Positions 51,658 to 61,532 of a DNA stretch of 64,000 nucleotides are shown piece by piece. The notes under the pieces were generated by a model. The model ran no database searches and had not been told where the DNA came from. It worked only from the letters and a program-made list of their open reading frames with translations. The DNA comes from Hyphomicrobiales bacterium (GTDB taxonomy: Bacteria > Pseudomonadota > Alphaproteobacteria > Rhizobiales > Rhizobiaceae). Position 1 is the stretch's first letter, and every line of letters starts with the position of its first letter. Both the position numbers and the translations under genes were made by a program. Location: contig UBMU01000008.1 of assembly GCA_900466605.1 (NCBI GenBank), forward strand, positions 124,001 to 188,000, written 5' to 3'.

Positions 51658-53241
51658 TCACGCCGCCTTGACAGCGTGATATTCCTTGAGGGCCGCCATC
51701 TTGATCGCCGGATAGCGCTCCGCTTCATAACGCAACGAGAAACTGTCCTGCGCCAGGAACACCGGGTCGTTGTCCAGATCCCGTGCGATATCACCGCGAC
51801 GGGCAGTAACGAACTTTTCCAGTTCTGCGGGCTGATCGGCGGAGATCCAGCGGCAAACGGAGAAGCGTGACATTTCAAAGGAGACAGGCAGCCCGTATTC
51901 GGCCATCAGGCGCTCCTTCAGAACGTCCAGCTGCAGCGCGCCGACAACGCCAACGATAGCCGGCGAACCATCTTCCGGGGAAAACAGCTGGACGACGCCT
52001 TCTTCGGCCATCTGCTGCAGCGCTTCCTTCAGCTTCTTCGCCTTCATCGCGTCCTCCAGCCGCACGCGGCGCAGGATTTCAGGCGAAAAGTTCGGCACAC
52101 CCTGGAACACGAGGGACTCGCCCTCGGTCAGCGTGTCGCCGATGCGAAGCGTGCCGTGATTGGGGATGCCGACAACGTCGCCGGCATAAGCCGTATCGGC
52201 AAGCTGCCGCTGCGAAGCGAAGAAGAACTGTGGCGCGGTAAGGCCAAGCTGCTTGCCGGTGCGCGATAGCCGCGCCTTCATGCCGCGCTCGAGCTTGCCG
52301 GAGCAGATGCGGGCAAAGGCGATACGGTCGCGGTGGTTCGGGTCCATGTTCGCCTGAATCTTGAAGACGAAGGCCGTCATCTTGTTGTCAGTCGCATGCA
52401 CGGTGCGGATATCGGCGACCTGGTCGCGTGGCGGCGGCGCAAACTCGCCGAGCGCGTCGATGAGATCGCGCACGCCGAAATTGCGAAGCGCCGAGCCAAA
52501 GAAGACGGGCGTCAGATGGCCTTCCAGGAAGGCTTTCTTGTCGAAAGGCTTGCAGGCCTCGATCGCGAGCGTCGTCTCCTCGACAAACGCTTCACGCTCG
52601 TTCTCAGGCAGACGATGGGCAACCATCTCAGGATCGGTGACCTTGGTCATGACCTCCTGGGTATCGGAAGCACGCACCTCGTTATTCGCCAGGTGGTAGG
52701 TGCCGCAGAAGGTCTTCGAGCGGCCGATCGGCCAAGTTACCGGCGCGCAATCGAGCGCCAGCTTCTCCTCGACTTCATCAAGGATTTCGAACGGGTCGCG
52801 GCTTTCGCGGTCCATCTTGTTGATAAAAGTGATGATCGGAATGTCGCGCATGCGGCAGACTTCGAACAGCTTCAGCGTCCGCGGCTCGATACCCTTGGCG
52901 GCATCGATCACCATGACGGCAGCGTCGACTGCGGTCAGCGTGCGATAGGTGTCATCCGCGAAGTCTTCGTGGCCGGGCGTATCGAGGATGTTGAAGACGT
53001 TATCTTTATACTCAAACGTCATGACAGAGGTAACGACAGAGATGCCGCGCTCGCGCTCTATCTTCATCCAGTCGGAGCGCGTCTGCATGCGATCCTTCTT
53101 TGCCTTGACTTCACCGGCAAGCTGGATGGCGCCGCCGAACAATAGCAGTTTTTCGGTGAGCGTGGTCTTACCCGCGTCCGGGTGCGCGATAATAGCGAAT
53201 GTGCGGCGGCGGGAAACCGCCTCGGCGAGACTTTCGGCCAT
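51658..53241 (-). CDS. prfC: peptide chain release factor 3
   Basis: This 527-residue translational GTPase recycles RF1/RF2 from the ribosome. It has G1 AHPDAGKTTL, the RF3 stretch KAKKDRMQTRSDWMKIERERGISVVTSVM (G2), G3 DTPGHEDFADDTYRTL, G4 NKMDRE and the central beta-barrel domains ending in SFEMSRFSVCRWI. Length and motifs are typical. It is divergent from dut, and its start is about 92 bp from the dut start. Confidence 0.96.
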   Translation of the reverse strand: MAESLAEAVSRRRTFAIIAHPDAGKTTLTEKLLLFGGAIQLAGEVKAKKDRMQTRSDWMKIERERGISVVTSVMTFEYKDNVFNILDTPGHEDFADDTYRTLTAVDAAVMVIDAAKGIEPRTLKLFEVCRMRDIPIITFINKMDRESRDPFEILDEVEEKLALDCAPVTWPIGRSKTFCGTYHLANNEVRASDTQEVMTKVTDPEMVAHRLPENEREAFVEETTLAIEACKPFDKKAFLEGHLTPVFFGSALRNFGVRDLIDALGEFAPPPRDQVADIRTVHATDNKMTAFVFKIQANMDPNHRDRIAFARICSGKLERGMKARLSRTGKQLGLTAPQFFFASQRQLADTAYAGDVVGIPNHGTLRIGDTLTEGESLVFQGVPNFSPEILRRVRLEDAMKAKKLKEALQQMAEEGVVQLFSPEDGSPAIVGVVGALQLDVLKERLMAEYGLPVSFEMSRFSVCRWISADQPAELEKFVTARRGDIARDLDNDPVFLAQDSFSLRYEAERYPAIKMAALKEYHAVKAA

Positions 53242-53332
53242 AGTGTGAATCCTGTGGAATTGCGGCGTATCTAGCGATTAAAGCCCGCCATTGCAATTGA
53301 CCTTGGCGCATCGGGCGCAAACTAATGCCCCC

Positions 53333-53803
53333 ATGACAATCCATACAGACACGCGCCCGACGCTTGATATCATCCGCCTCGCCAATGGCCAGGATCTCGA
53401 TCTGCCCGCTTACGAAAGCAAGGGGGCAGCTGGCATGGACCTTCGGGCCGCCGTCGATCAGGCCAAGCCGTTGACCATCGCCCCCGGAAAGCGGGCACTG
53501 GTGCCGACGGGCTTCATCTTCCAGATCCCCGAAGGATACGAGGGCCAGGTTCGCCCGCGCTCCGGCCTTGCCTTCAAGCACGGCATCACCTGCCTCAACA
53601 CACCGGGAACGATCGACAGCGACTATCGTGGCGAGGTCAAGGTTCTGCTGATCAATCTCGGCGACGAGCCGTTCGAGATCACCAGAGGCATGCGCATCGC
53701 CCAGATGGTGATTGCCCCGGCTATCCAGGCACATATCCACGAGATTTCCGAGGCGAGTGCCACGGCGCGTGGCGCCGGCGGTTTCGGTTCGACCGGAGTA
53801 TGA
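53333..53803 (+). CDS. dut: deoxyuridine 5'-triphosphate nucleotidohydrolase
   Basis: This 156-residue trimeric dUTPase hydrolyses dUTP to dUMP and pyrophosphate. All five motifs are visible: [52 protein letters not shown] and the C-terminal arm [11 protein letters not shown]. The start at 53333 follows from the family length; the longer frame begins with unrelated residues. It overlaps the following acetyltransferase gene by 4 bp (ATGA). Confidence 0.97.
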   Translation: MTIHTDTRPTLDIIRLANGQDLDLPAYESKGAAGMDLRAAVDQAKPLTIAPGKRALVPTGFIFQIPEGYEGQVRPRSGLAFKHGITCLNTPGTIDSDYRGEVKVLLINLGDEPFEITRGMRIAQMVIAPAIQAHIHEISEASATARGAGGFGSTGV

Positions 53804-54702
53804 CCTCGAAGAGCATTGACTATTCCGGCCTGACCTTCCGCCGCGATTATTTCGGCGACCGCAAGGCCTGGCAGGCGCTGGTCGATCTCTTGAAGGACAC
53901 ATTCGGTATCGACATTGGGCCATTGCAGCAGATGGGTGGGCCAGACCCCAGCAGCATGCCATTTTGCTGGTTTGCCAGCGACGGGCAGCTTGCCGCCAAT
54001 CTTTCGGCTTTTGCGATGCCGCTCGTCATCGATGGTCGCACAGTGAACGCTGCCGCGTTCCAATCCGGCGCCGTCCGGCCGCCGTGGCGTGGGCGCGGCC
54101 TGTGTCGCGATCTGACCCACAAGGCACTTGCCTGGTGCGAGGAAAAGGGCTTCGAAGCGGTCGTGCTCTACACCGACAAGCCGGGGCTCTATGAGCCTTA
54201 CGGGTTCTGCGCGCTGCCGTTCCATTGTCATGTCGGCAAGGCGCCAGTCTCATCGAAAGCGGAACTCCCGGCCAGACGACTCAATCCCCTCGAGCCGGCA
54301 GACCTCAAACTCCTACGGGCAGCTCTGAAGACGCGCGTGCCGGTCTCGGACGTTCTCGCTGTTCGTGAGAGCGCCGCGATGTTTCTCATCAACACCCAGC
54401 TCGATCCCGGCGTCATGCTCAGCTGGCTGGAACGGGAACAGACCGCGGTTGCGTGGAAGATGGAAACGCCTGGACATCTCACGCTGCTCGACGTGGTCGG
54501 CCCCGAAATCCCTTCGCTCGCTTCGATCATTGGAGCCCTCGACATCGACGTGACAACCGTCGACGTGCTGTTTTCTCCAGACAAGCTCGGTTGGAGCGGA
54601 CAGGCAAAGCCTGTCGACAGCCACACACATTTCATGATCCGATCAGCCGGCGCGACCGCGTTCGCGCACCCGGCCATGCTCTCCCCGATGGCCGATTTCT
54701 GA
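53800..54702 (+). CDS. GNAT-family N-acetyltransferase
   Basis: This 300-residue protein has an Eis-like GNAT domain. The CoA-binding motif is [33 protein letters not shown], corresponding to the VxPxxRgxG loop, followed by [14 protein letters not shown]. The C-terminal half (about residues 170-300) is a second domain. The substrate is unknown. It is translationally coupled to dut, and its stop abuts the end of the convergent Lrp gene. It could be a protein or small-molecule acetyltransferase. Confidence 0.87.
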   Translation: MTSKSIDYSGLTFRRDYFGDRKAWQALVDLLKDTFGIDIGPLQQMGGPDPSSMPFCWFASDGQLAANLSAFAMPLVIDGRTVNAAAFQSGAVRPPWRGRGLCRDLTHKALAWCEEKGFEAVVLYTDKPGLYEPYGFCALPFHCHVGKAPVSSKAELPARRLNPLEPADLKLLRAALKTRVPVSDVLAVRESAAMFLINTQLDPGVMLSWLEREQTAVAWKMETPGHLTLLDVVGPEIPSLASIIGALDIDVTTVDVLFSPDKLGWSGQAKPVDSHTHFMIRSAGATAFAHPAMLSPMADF

Positions 54703-55173
54703 TCATCTCTGCCGCGAAAGCGGCGGCAGGCGCCGCTTGACGGGTGATGCCTTGACCATCGAGGTGCTCGTTTCGGCCTTCTCCGCCACCTTGTCGAGGA
54801 TCGTGTCAAGCTCCGCCATCGAGCCAACGACAAGCCGGGCAATGAAGCAATCGTCGCCGGTCACCTTGTCGCATTCCACGAACTGAAGCGTGTCTTGGAT
54901 GATCCGCTGAACGACATGCAGCTGCCCGGGCAGCGGGCGGACACGCACGATAGCCTGCAGCGGATATCCGAGTGCCGCGGCGTCGATATCGATGGTGAAA
55001 CCGGAGATAATCCCGCGTTCCTCCAGGCGACGGAGACGTTCGGCGGCGCTGGGCGAGGAAAGCCCGGCAGCCTGCGCCAGCTCCTTCAAGGAGATGCGGG
55101 CGTTCTCCGCGAGCGCCGCCAGTATTTTCTGGTCCACGTCGTCGATCACATCGTCATTAGCGGAAATAGGCAT
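54703..55173 (-). CDS. Lrp/AsnC-family regulator
   Basis: This 156-residue regulator has a helix-turn-helix (LAENARISLKELAQAAGLSSPSAAERLRRLEERGIISGF) and an RAM effector domain (LQAIVRVRPLPGQLHVVQRIIQD, then ECDKVTGDDCFIARLVV with the GD ligand loop). It is divergent from the DMT transporter 104 bp away and likely controls it in response to an amino acid. A GGAAGG ribosome site lies unusually close to ATG 55173. Confidence 0.93.
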   Translation of the reverse strand: MPISANDDVIDDVDQKILAALAENARISLKELAQAAGLSSPSAAERLRRLEERGIISGFTIDIDAAALGYPLQAIVRVRPLPGQLHVVQRIIQDTLQFVECDKVTGDDCFIARLVVGSMAELDTILDKVAEKAETSTSMVKASPVKRRLPPLSRQR

Positions 55174-55276
55174 CCTTCCTCACAACAAAAGGCCATCACA
55201 GCAATTCACCTAAAATATAGCATATAAACCGAGGCAACGCTGCAATAATATTTCTTCATCGAGATGGAGACATGTG

Positions 55277-56176
55277 ATGCAGAGCGAAATCCGCACCGGC
55301 ACAGCCCAGATGACCGCAGCAATGCTGATATCGGGAACGATCGGATGGTTCGTGGTGATGTCAGGCCAGCCGGTGAGCGGCGTGGTGTTCTGGCGCTGCC
55401 TCTTTGGCGCGATCAGCCTGCTTGTCGTTTGCGCGGTCATGGGGCTGTTGCGGCCGGGCATCATCAGCCTGAAGTCGGTCGGCATCGCCGTCTTCGGCGG
55501 TGTGGCCATCGTGCTCAACTGGTTGCTGCTGTTTGCCTCATACGGCCACGCGTCGATTTCGGTTGCGACGACCGTCTACAACACGCAGCCCTTCATGTTA
55601 CTCGCACTGGGCGCTCTCTTTCTCGGTGAAAAGATCACTGCCGCAAAGCTGTTCTGGCTGACGCTTGCCTTCGCCGGCATGGCGGCCATCATCGAGGCAA
55701 AACCAGCAACGGCTGGTGGGCACGAGGGATACGGCCTCGGCATCCTGTTGGCGCTTGGTGCGGCATTCTTCTACGCGCTCGCAGCGCTCGCAGCGAAATG
55801 GCTGAAAGGAACGCCGCCGCATCTTATCGCGCTAATCCAGGTTGCGACCGGCGTGCTAATGCTGCTGCCGACGATGGATTTCTCTGACTTGCCGGCAGAT
55901 GGCCAGTCGTGGTCGATCCTGGTCACCATGGGTGCCGTGCATACGGGGCTGATGTATGTGCTTCTCTACGGGGCGATCCAGAAACTGCCGATCCATCTGA
56001 CCGGGGCGCTGTCGTTCATCTATCCGATCGCAGCGATCCTCGTCGATCGACTGGCATTCGGACACGCGTTGCAGCCGTTGCAACTGGCTGGCGCAGCCAT
56101 CATCCTTGTCGCTGCGGCAGGCATGAACCTTGGCTGGACACCCGCGCGGTTGCTGCGCGCGCGGGCGAGCGAATGA
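55277..56176 (+). CDS. EamA/DMT-family transporter
   Basis: This 299-residue protein has ten hydrophobic segments in two EamA repeats, with WFVVMSGQPVSGVVFWRCLFGAISLLVV in the first and MGAVHTGLMYVLLYGAIQKLPIHLTGALSFIYPIAAILVDR in the second. The second repeat signature is strong. ATG 55277 is preceded by GGAG 7 bases upstream; the GTG codon before it is less well placed. The divergent Lrp gene makes amino acid export a reasonable guess. It is the third EamA gene in the window. Confidence 0.88.
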   Translation: MQSEIRTGTAQMTAAMLISGTIGWFVVMSGQPVSGVVFWRCLFGAISLLVVCAVMGLLRPGIISLKSVGIAVFGGVAIVLNWLLLFASYGHASISVATTVYNTQPFMLLALGALFLGEKITAAKLFWLTLAFAGMAAIIEAKPATAGGHEGYGLGILLALGAAFFYALAALAAKWLKGTPPHLIALIQVATGVLMLLPTMDFSDLPADGQSWSILVTMGAVHTGLMYVLLYGAIQKLPIHLTGALSFIYPIAAILVDRLAFGHALQPLQLAGAAIILVAAAGMNLGWTPARLLRARASE

Positions 56177-56194
56177 TCCGGGAAACGAGTGAAT

Positions 56195-56713
56195 CTACTT
56201 CTGCTGCCGGGTTGTCTCGAACAGGAACCAGGTGCGGCGCTCGGCCTCGTCGATCCAAACTTCCAGCAGGCTCGTGGTAGCGAAATCATTGTGCTCGGAG
56301 CAGACTTCATGGGTCTCCCGCAAGATCGATACCAGCTGCTTGTTGTCGTCGCGCAGTTCCGCCAGCATGTCTTCCGGCGTGACGTAGTCCGCATCATTGT
56401 CGTTGATACGTTGCAGACGACCGATGTGACCGATGGAACGCAGCGTCGTGCCGCCGATCTTGCGCGCGCGTTCGGCAATCGCATCCGTCGTGGCGAAAAT
56501 CTGTTCTGCCTGCTCATCCAGCATCAGATGATAATCGCGAAAGTGCGGACCTGACATGTGCCAATGGAAATTCTTGGTCTTGATGTAGAGCGCAAAGACA
56601 TCCGCCAGTAGGGCAGCCAAAGCGCCCGAGATATCCTGAATGGCATTGGTCTTCAGATCGGTGGGCGTAGCAAGCGGGGCGAGTTTGCGTTTTTCGGCTG
56701 CGGTGGGGCTCAT
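56195..56713 (-). CDS. dps: Dps-family ferritin-like DNA protection protein
   Basis: This 172-residue Dps-like protein forms dodecamers that oxidise iron with H2O2 and protect DNA. The ferroxidase residues are visible in KTKNFHWHMSGPHFRDYHLMLDEQAEQIFATTDAIAERARKIGG (two His, then Asp/Glu). The C-terminal DFATTSLLEVWIDEAERRTWFLFETTR is standard for the rhizobial group. AAGGAG lies upstream of ATG 56713. It is monocistronic, convergent with the DMT transporter gene and divergent from the LysE gene. Confidence 0.93.
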   Translation of the reverse strand: MSPTAAEKRKLAPLATPTDLKTNAIQDISGALAALLADVFALYIKTKNFHWHMSGPHFRDYHLMLDEQAEQIFATTDAIAERARKIGGTTLRSIGHIGRLQRINDNDADYVTPEDMLAELRDDNKQLVSILRETHEVCSEHNDFATTSLLEVWIDEAERRTWFLFETTRQQK

Positions 56714-56935
56714 CGGTGTCTCCTTTGGCGAGCGGCGGGCATTGGCAGGTGTCGGAGCGGTTCATCGCCTCCGATTTGGCGGTCGGCGGATGCCGCCTCA
56801 ACCACCGCCTTGGAACTAGAACCGCGATAGCCACCGTCAATAGCGGCAAGCTATCGCAGGCCAGTGACAAAACGTCCGTTCTTGAAAGTACCGTACCGCA
56901 GGCGTAGAAGAGCGCCTGAGGCAGGAGTCCATGTC

Positions 56936-57553
56936 ATGTCATTTACCGCGCTTTTCGCCTATGCGGCGGCACTCTTCATTGCGGCGGCAATCCCCGGACC
57001 GGGTATAACGGCGATCGTCGCACGCGCGCTCGGCTCAAGTTTCCGCGAGACATTCTTCATGGGCCTCGGTCTCGTGCTCGGCGATATGACATATCTGACG
57101 GCCGTCATTCTCGGGCTCGCCTTCGTGGCACAGACGTTCACCGAAGTGTTCATTGTCATCAAGATCGCCGGTGCACTCTATCTCTGCTACATCGCCTACA
57201 AGCTCTGGACGGCCGGTCTTCTGCCCCAGGACGTTACCGCGAAGAAGGCAAGCAATGCCGGCATGAGCTTCCTCTCCGGCCTGCTGGTGACGCTCGGCAA
57301 CCCCAAGACCATGCTCTTTTACGTCGCGCTGGTGCCAACGCTGATCGACATCAACAGCATCGGACTTCGCGAATACGGCGTTCTCCTGGCAACCACCTTT
57401 GTCGTCCTGCTGGTGGTTCTGGTGCCCTACATGCTGCTGGCATCACGCGCGCGCATCATGCTAAAGCAACCGCGCGCGCTGCAGGCATTGAACAAAACCG
57501 CTGCAGGCATTCTCGCCGGCACGGCAGCCTTCATCGCCACCCGCGCAGCCTGA
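56936..57553 (+). CDS. LysE/RhtB-family amino acid exporter
   Basis: This 205-residue membrane protein has six predicted helices and the family features: AAIPGPGITAIVARALGSSFRETFFMGLGLVLGDMTYLTAVILGLA at the N-terminus and SGLLVTLGNPKTMLFYVALVPTL in the middle. AGGAG lies upstream of ATG 56936. LysE/RhtB proteins export amino acids or derivatives; the substrate is unknown. It stands between dps and cysK without clear operon partners. Confidence 0.9.
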   Translation: MSFTALFAYAAALFIAAAIPGPGITAIVARALGSSFRETFFMGLGLVLGDMTYLTAVILGLAFVAQTFTEVFIVIKIAGALYLCYIAYKLWTAGLLPQDVTAKKASNAGMSFLSGLLVTLGNPKTMLFYVALVPTLIDINSIGLREYGVLLATTFVVLLVVLVPYMLLASRARIMLKQPRALQALNKTAAGILAGTAAFIATRAA

Positions 57554-57685
57554 AAAATTCATTCGACAAAGATCGGTTCTCAAAGGATTTTTTCTCCAAG
57601 GACGGCTTGGCGCGGGTGATGCCACACTGGTCTCCATCCACCTTTGACCCTATTCTCTCCGCACGTTTCATCAATGGAGAGCCTA

Positions 57686-58648
57686 ATGTCGAAGAAACCG
57701 GGCCGCGGCCGCATCTATTCCTCGATCACCGAAACCATCGGCGACACCCCGATCGTGCGGCTCGACAAGCTCGCCAAGGCGAGGGGCGTCAAGGCAAACC
57801 TCCTCGCCAAGCTCGAGTTCTTCAATCCGATCGCTTCGGTGAAGGATCGCATCGGCGTCGCCATGATCGAGTCGCTGGAGTCGCAAGGCAAAATCTCCCC
57901 CGGCAAGACGACGCTGATCGAGCCGACATCCGGCAATACCGGCATTGCGCTTGCCTTTGCAGCCGCCGCCAAGGGATACAAACTGATCCTGACCATGCCG
58001 GAGACAATGTCCGTCGAGCGCCGCAAGATGCTGGCGCTGCTCGGTGCGGAACTCGTGCTCACCGAAGGTCCGAAGGGTATGAAGGGCGCAATCGCAAAGG
58101 CCGAGGAGCTGGCCGCGACGCTTCCCGATGCCATTATCCCGCAGCAGTTCGAAAACCCCGCCAACCCGGAAATCCACCGCCGTACGACAGCCGAAGAGAT
58201 CTGGAACGACACTGACGGCGCGGTCGATATCCTGGTTGCGGGTATCGGCACCGGCGGTACCATCACCGGTGCCGGCCAGGTGCTGAAATCAAAGAAGCCT
58301 GGTATCAAGGTAGTCGCCGTCGAGCCGACGGAATCCCCCATTCTTTCCGGCGGCCAGCCGGGACCGCACAAGATTCAGGGCATTGGCGCGGGCTTCGCAC
58401 CGGCAATCCTCGATACCCACATCTACGATGAGATCGTCACGGTGAGCAGCCCCGAGGCACTCGAGCTTGCCCGCGAGGTCGCCAGGCTCGAAGGCGTGCC
58501 GGTTGGCATCTCCTCCGGTGCGGCGCTGGCCGCCGCCATCAAGGTTGGCAGTCGCGACGAGAATGCCGGGAAGAACATCGTCGTGATCATTCCGTCCTTT
58601 GCCGAGCGCTACCTGTCGACAGCTCTGTTCGATGGCCTCGGCAGCTAA
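57686..58648 (+). CDS. cysK: cysteine synthase A (O-acetylserine sulfhydrylase)
   Basis: This 320-residue PLP enzyme makes cysteine from O-acetylserine and sulfide. The cofactor Lys is K53 in [24 protein letters not shown] (substrate loop), [10 protein letters not shown] (phosphate loop) and [23 protein letters not shown] follow, all CysK features. ATG 57686 has GGAG upstream. A strong terminator at 58671-58692 follows the gene. It probably works with gshB downstream in supplying glutathione, although the genes are not in one operon. Confidence 0.95.
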   Translation: MSKKPGRGRIYSSITETIGDTPIVRLDKLAKARGVKANLLAKLEFFNPIASVKDRIGVAMIESLESQGKISPGKTTLIEPTSGNTGIALAFAAAAKGYKLILTMPETMSVERRKMLALLGAELVLTEGPKGMKGAIAKAEELAATLPDAIIPQQFENPANPEIHRRTTAEEIWNDTDGAVDILVAGIGTGGTITGAGQVLKSKKPGIKVVAVEPTESPILSGGQPGPHKIQGIGAGFAPAILDTHIYDEIVTVSSPEALELAREVARLEGVPVGISSGAALAAAIKVGSRDENAGKNIVVIIPSFAERYLSTALFDGLGS

Positions 58649-58670
58649 GCGACGCTTTCCCTTTGCATCT

Positions 58671-58692
58671 GGGGCGCCTTGGCGCCCCTTTT
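58671..58692 (+). terminator. intrinsic terminator of cysK
   Basis: GGGGCGC and GCGCCCC pair around CTTG and are followed by TTTTC, a strong intrinsic terminator 22 bases after the cysK stop. It also marks the end of the convergent comM gene. Confidence 0.85.
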
Positions 58693-58696
58693 CGAT

Positions 58697-60229
58697 TCAA
58701 GCAGCCGTCGTCAGTCGCTCGCCAGCGATGCGATAGGAAATTGCTTCGGCGAGATGAATCCGGCCCACTGTCTCGTTGCCATCAAGATCCGCCAGAGTGC
58801 GCGCCACTTTCAGCACGCGATGATAGCCGCGCGCCGAAAACTTCATTTTTTCAGCCGCGTCGCGGAGCAGTTGCAGGCCTGCAGAATCCGGCGCAGCATA
58901 TTTCTCGATCATGGCGGTAGAACAACGAGCATTGGTACCTAGGCCTGCGAGCCCGGCTGCTTCAAAACGGCTTCGTTGGATGTCGCGCGCACTGGCGACG
59001 CGGCGGGCAATATCCGCGCTCCTTTCCGCTTGCATCGGTCGGATAAGATCGACGGCGGAGACCGCAGGCACATCGATGCGGATGTCGATGCGGTCCATCA
59101 ACGGACCCGATATCCGCGCCTGATAGTCCGTCATGCAGCGTGGGCCGCGCGCACAGCTATGACCAGGCTCGCCCGCCATGCCGCAGCGGCACGGGTTCAT
59201 CGCCGCGACGAGCTGGATGCTGGCGGGATAGGTCACACGATGATTGGCGCGGGCGATGATGCACTCGCCCGTTTCCAGGGGCTGCCGCAAGGCATCCAGT
59301 GCCTGCGGTGCGAACTCGGGAAATTCGTCGAGAAACAGCACGCCATGGTGGGCAAGCGACGCCTCCCCAGGCTTCGCCCGAAGGCCGCCTCCCACCAATG
59401 CCGCCATCGTCGCCGAATGATGGGGCGTCCGGAAGGGGCGTCGATCAGAAAGCTTGCCGCCCGACAATTGCCCGGCTACCGAATGGATCATCGAGACCTC
59501 AAGCAGTTCGGCAGCAGAAAGCGGCGGCAGGATCGAAGGCAGCCGCGCGGCGAGCATGGATTTTCCCGAACCGGGAGGGCCAACCATCAACAGATTGTGG
59601 CCACCGGCAGCCGCCACCTCGAGCGCCCTTTTTGCACTCTCCTGCCCCCTTATGTCGGCCATCTCAGGCAGGCTCATCGTATTCGCGCGGATCGACGGCT
59701 CAGGACGCGAGAGAACCTGGATACCGCGAAAATGATTGGCCAGTGCGATCAGGCTGCGCGGGGCGAGGATATCGATATCGGGACCGGCCCAGGCGGCCTC
59801 CGCGCCGCTTTCGGCTGGGCAGATCAGGCCCTTGCCGATCGCGTTGGCACCGATGGCCGCCGGCAACGCTCCGGCAACGGGAGCGATCGTCCCATCGAGG
59901 TTGAGTTCGCCGATAACCACATAATCGGAGAGCGCGTCTGCCGGAATGGCGCCGAGGGCAGCCATCAAACCGAGGGCGATCGGCAGATCGAAATGGGCTC
60001 CCTCCTTGGGCAGGTCCGCCGGCGCCAGATTGACCGTAACCTTCTTGGCGGGCAGCGCCAGGCCAGAGGCGTGCAACGCCGCGTGGACGCGCTCGCGGCT
60101 TTCCGCAACGGCCTTGTCTGGGAGCCCAACAATTTGAGTACCGACCCGCCCCGGCGCGACCATGACCTGGACTTCGACCGGAACACCATCAATGCCCTGA
60201 AATGCAACCGTGCTGACGCGTGCGACCAT
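58697..60229 (-). CDS. comM: YifB/ComM-family AAA ATPase (magnesium chelatase-like)
   Basis: This 510-residue protein has an N-terminal Lon-protease-like domain (about residues 10-130, GLPDKAVAESRERVHAALHASG and NLAPADLPKEGAHFDLPIALGL) and an AAA+ domain with Walker A LLMVGPPGSGKSMLAARLP and Walker B GVLFLDEFPEF. A zinc-type segment PCRCGMAGEPGHSCARGPRC follows, and the C-terminus is Mg_chelatase C-terminal. ComM helps branch migration in transformation; many bacteria have it without known competence. ATG 60229 was chosen with GGGG upstream. It is on the same strand as gshB. Confidence 0.92.
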   Translation of the reverse strand: MVARVSTVAFQGIDGVPVEVQVMVAPGRVGTQIVGLPDKAVAESRERVHAALHASGLALPAKKVTVNLAPADLPKEGAHFDLPIALGLMAALGAIPADALSDYVVIGELNLDGTIAPVAGALPAAIGANAIGKGLICPAESGAEAAWAGPDIDILAPRSLIALANHFRGIQVLSRPEPSIRANTMSLPEMADIRGQESAKRALEVAAAGGHNLLMVGPPGSGKSMLAARLPSILPPLSAAELLEVSMIHSVAGQLSGGKLSDRRPFRTPHHSATMAALVGGGLRAKPGEASLAHHGVLFLDEFPEFAPQALDALRQPLETGECIIARANHRVTYPASIQLVAAMNPCRCGMAGEPGHSCARGPRCMTDYQARISGPLMDRIDIRIDVPAVSAVDLIRPMQAERSADIARRVASARDIQRSRFEAAGLAGLGTNARCSTAMIEKYAAPDSAGLQLLRDAAEKMKFSARGYHRVLKVARTLADLDGNETVGRIHLAEAISYRIAGERLTTAA

Positions 60230-60402
60230 GCCCCAATCCCCTGTGCCGCAACCCACTACACTACAGTTTAACGACGTATCATTGCCGCCAATTGCAATCT
60301 TGCATAGAAAACGGAATGAAACAAGAACAATAAAAGAACAAATTCAAGCCTACGCTGTAGGCAGGTTGTGGCCGGTTGTAGGCGGAGAACAAAGATGGGA
60401 GA

Positions 60403-60427
60403 CGCCCGGACTATGCCAATCCGGGCG
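60403..60427 (-). terminator. possible hairpin after gshB, without T-run
   Basis: CGCCCGGA pairs with TCCGGGCG (8 pairs, 9-base loop) in the 259-bp gap between gshB and comM, about 60 bases beyond the gshB stop. There is no T-run, so it may be a weak terminator or an RNA processing structure. Nothing else is recognised in the gap. Confidence 0.4.
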
Positions 60428-60488
60428 ACGCCCACCGCCGCATGATGATTGCTAAACTGTTCGCCGCGCCACGCAAACGTGCGGCGCT

Positions 60489-61436
60489 CTAGGCCCGCTT
60501 GCGCTCGATCGCGTCCCAGAGAAGAGCGGCAATATCAGCGCCGCCGAACTTGCGCACTTCACGAATGCCTGTCGGCGACGTGACATTGATCTCCGTCATG
60601 TAATCGCCGATGACATCAATGCCGACGAAGAGGAAGCCGCGCTCCTTGAGCGCAGGGCCGATACGCTTGCAGATTTCGATTTCGCGCGCCGTCAGTTCGG
60701 TCGCCTCGGCGCGACCGCCGACATGCATGTTGGAGCGGCTGTCGTGCTCAGCGGGGACACGATTGATGGCGCCAACCGGCTCGCCATCGACAAGAAGGAT
60801 GCGCTTGTCGCCCTTGCGCACGTCGGGCAGGTATTGCTGCGCGATGAAGGGTTCGCGGAAGAGCTGACCGAACATTTCGAGCAGCGACGAGAGGTTGCGG
60901 TCGTCTTTGGTCGAATGGAAGACACCGGCGCCGCCATTGCCGTAGAGCGGCTTGAGGATGATGTCGCCCATTTCGTCACGGAAACGGCGGATCTCGGCGG
61001 CGTCCTTGGTGATCAGCGTCTTCGGCATCAGATCGGCAAATTCGGTGACGAAAATCTTCTCCGGGGAGTTCCGCACCCAGGCTGGGTCGTTGACGACAAG
61101 CGTCTTCGGGTGGATCCGCTCCAGCAGGTGCGTCGAAGTGATGTAAGCCATGTCGAATGGCGGGTCCTGGCGCAGCAGGATCACATCCATCGTTGCCAGG
61201 TCTACACGTTCGGGCACTCCGAGTTCGAAGTGATCGCCTTTGACGTCGCGCAACACCATCGGCTCCACCGTGGCATACAGATTTCCGTCTCTAAAGCTCA
61301 GGCGGTCAGGCGTGTAATGGAAGAGCCTGTAGCCACGAGCCTGTGCTTCCAGGCTCATCGCAAAGGTGGAATCGCCTGCAATATTGATGCCGGCAACATG
61401 GTCCATCTGGACCGCTACATTCTTGATCTTGGCCAT
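60489..61436 (-). CDS. gshB: glutathione synthetase
   Basis: This 315-residue ATP-grasp enzyme joins gamma-glutamylcysteine and glycine. It has [32 protein letters not shown], the ATP-grasp stretch [48 protein letters not shown] and [25 protein letters not shown], all typical of GshB. AAGGGACGG precedes ATG 61436. It is upstream of comM on the same strand, with no other gene between them. Confidence 0.96.
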   Translation of the reverse strand: MAKIKNVAVQMDHVAGINIAGDSTFAMSLEAQARGYRLFHYTPDRLSFRDGNLYATVEPMVLRDVKGDHFELGVPERVDLATMDVILLRQDPPFDMAYITSTHLLERIHPKTLVVNDPAWVRNSPEKIFVTEFADLMPKTLITKDAAEIRRFRDEMGDIILKPLYGNGGAGVFHSTKDDRNLSSLLEMFGQLFREPFIAQQYLPDVRKGDKRILLVDGEPVGAINRVPAEHDSRSNMHVGGRAEATELTAREIEICKRIGPALKERGFLFVGIDVIGDYMTEINVTSPTGIREVRKFGGADIAALLWDAIERKRA

Positions 61437-61532
61437 TTCCGTCCCTTAGCTGATGCCGGACAGATGTAGGCTGCAGATGCCCCGAAAGCAACGCCAATCA
61501 ATGGCATCCGGCGCGGCGAATGGGCAAATTCC

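Noticed and set aside
58976..60271. 431-codon open frame on the plus strand
   Set aside because: It lies antisense to comM, whose protein motifs are unambiguous; the opposite frame has low-complexity Arg-rich composition and no family similarity.
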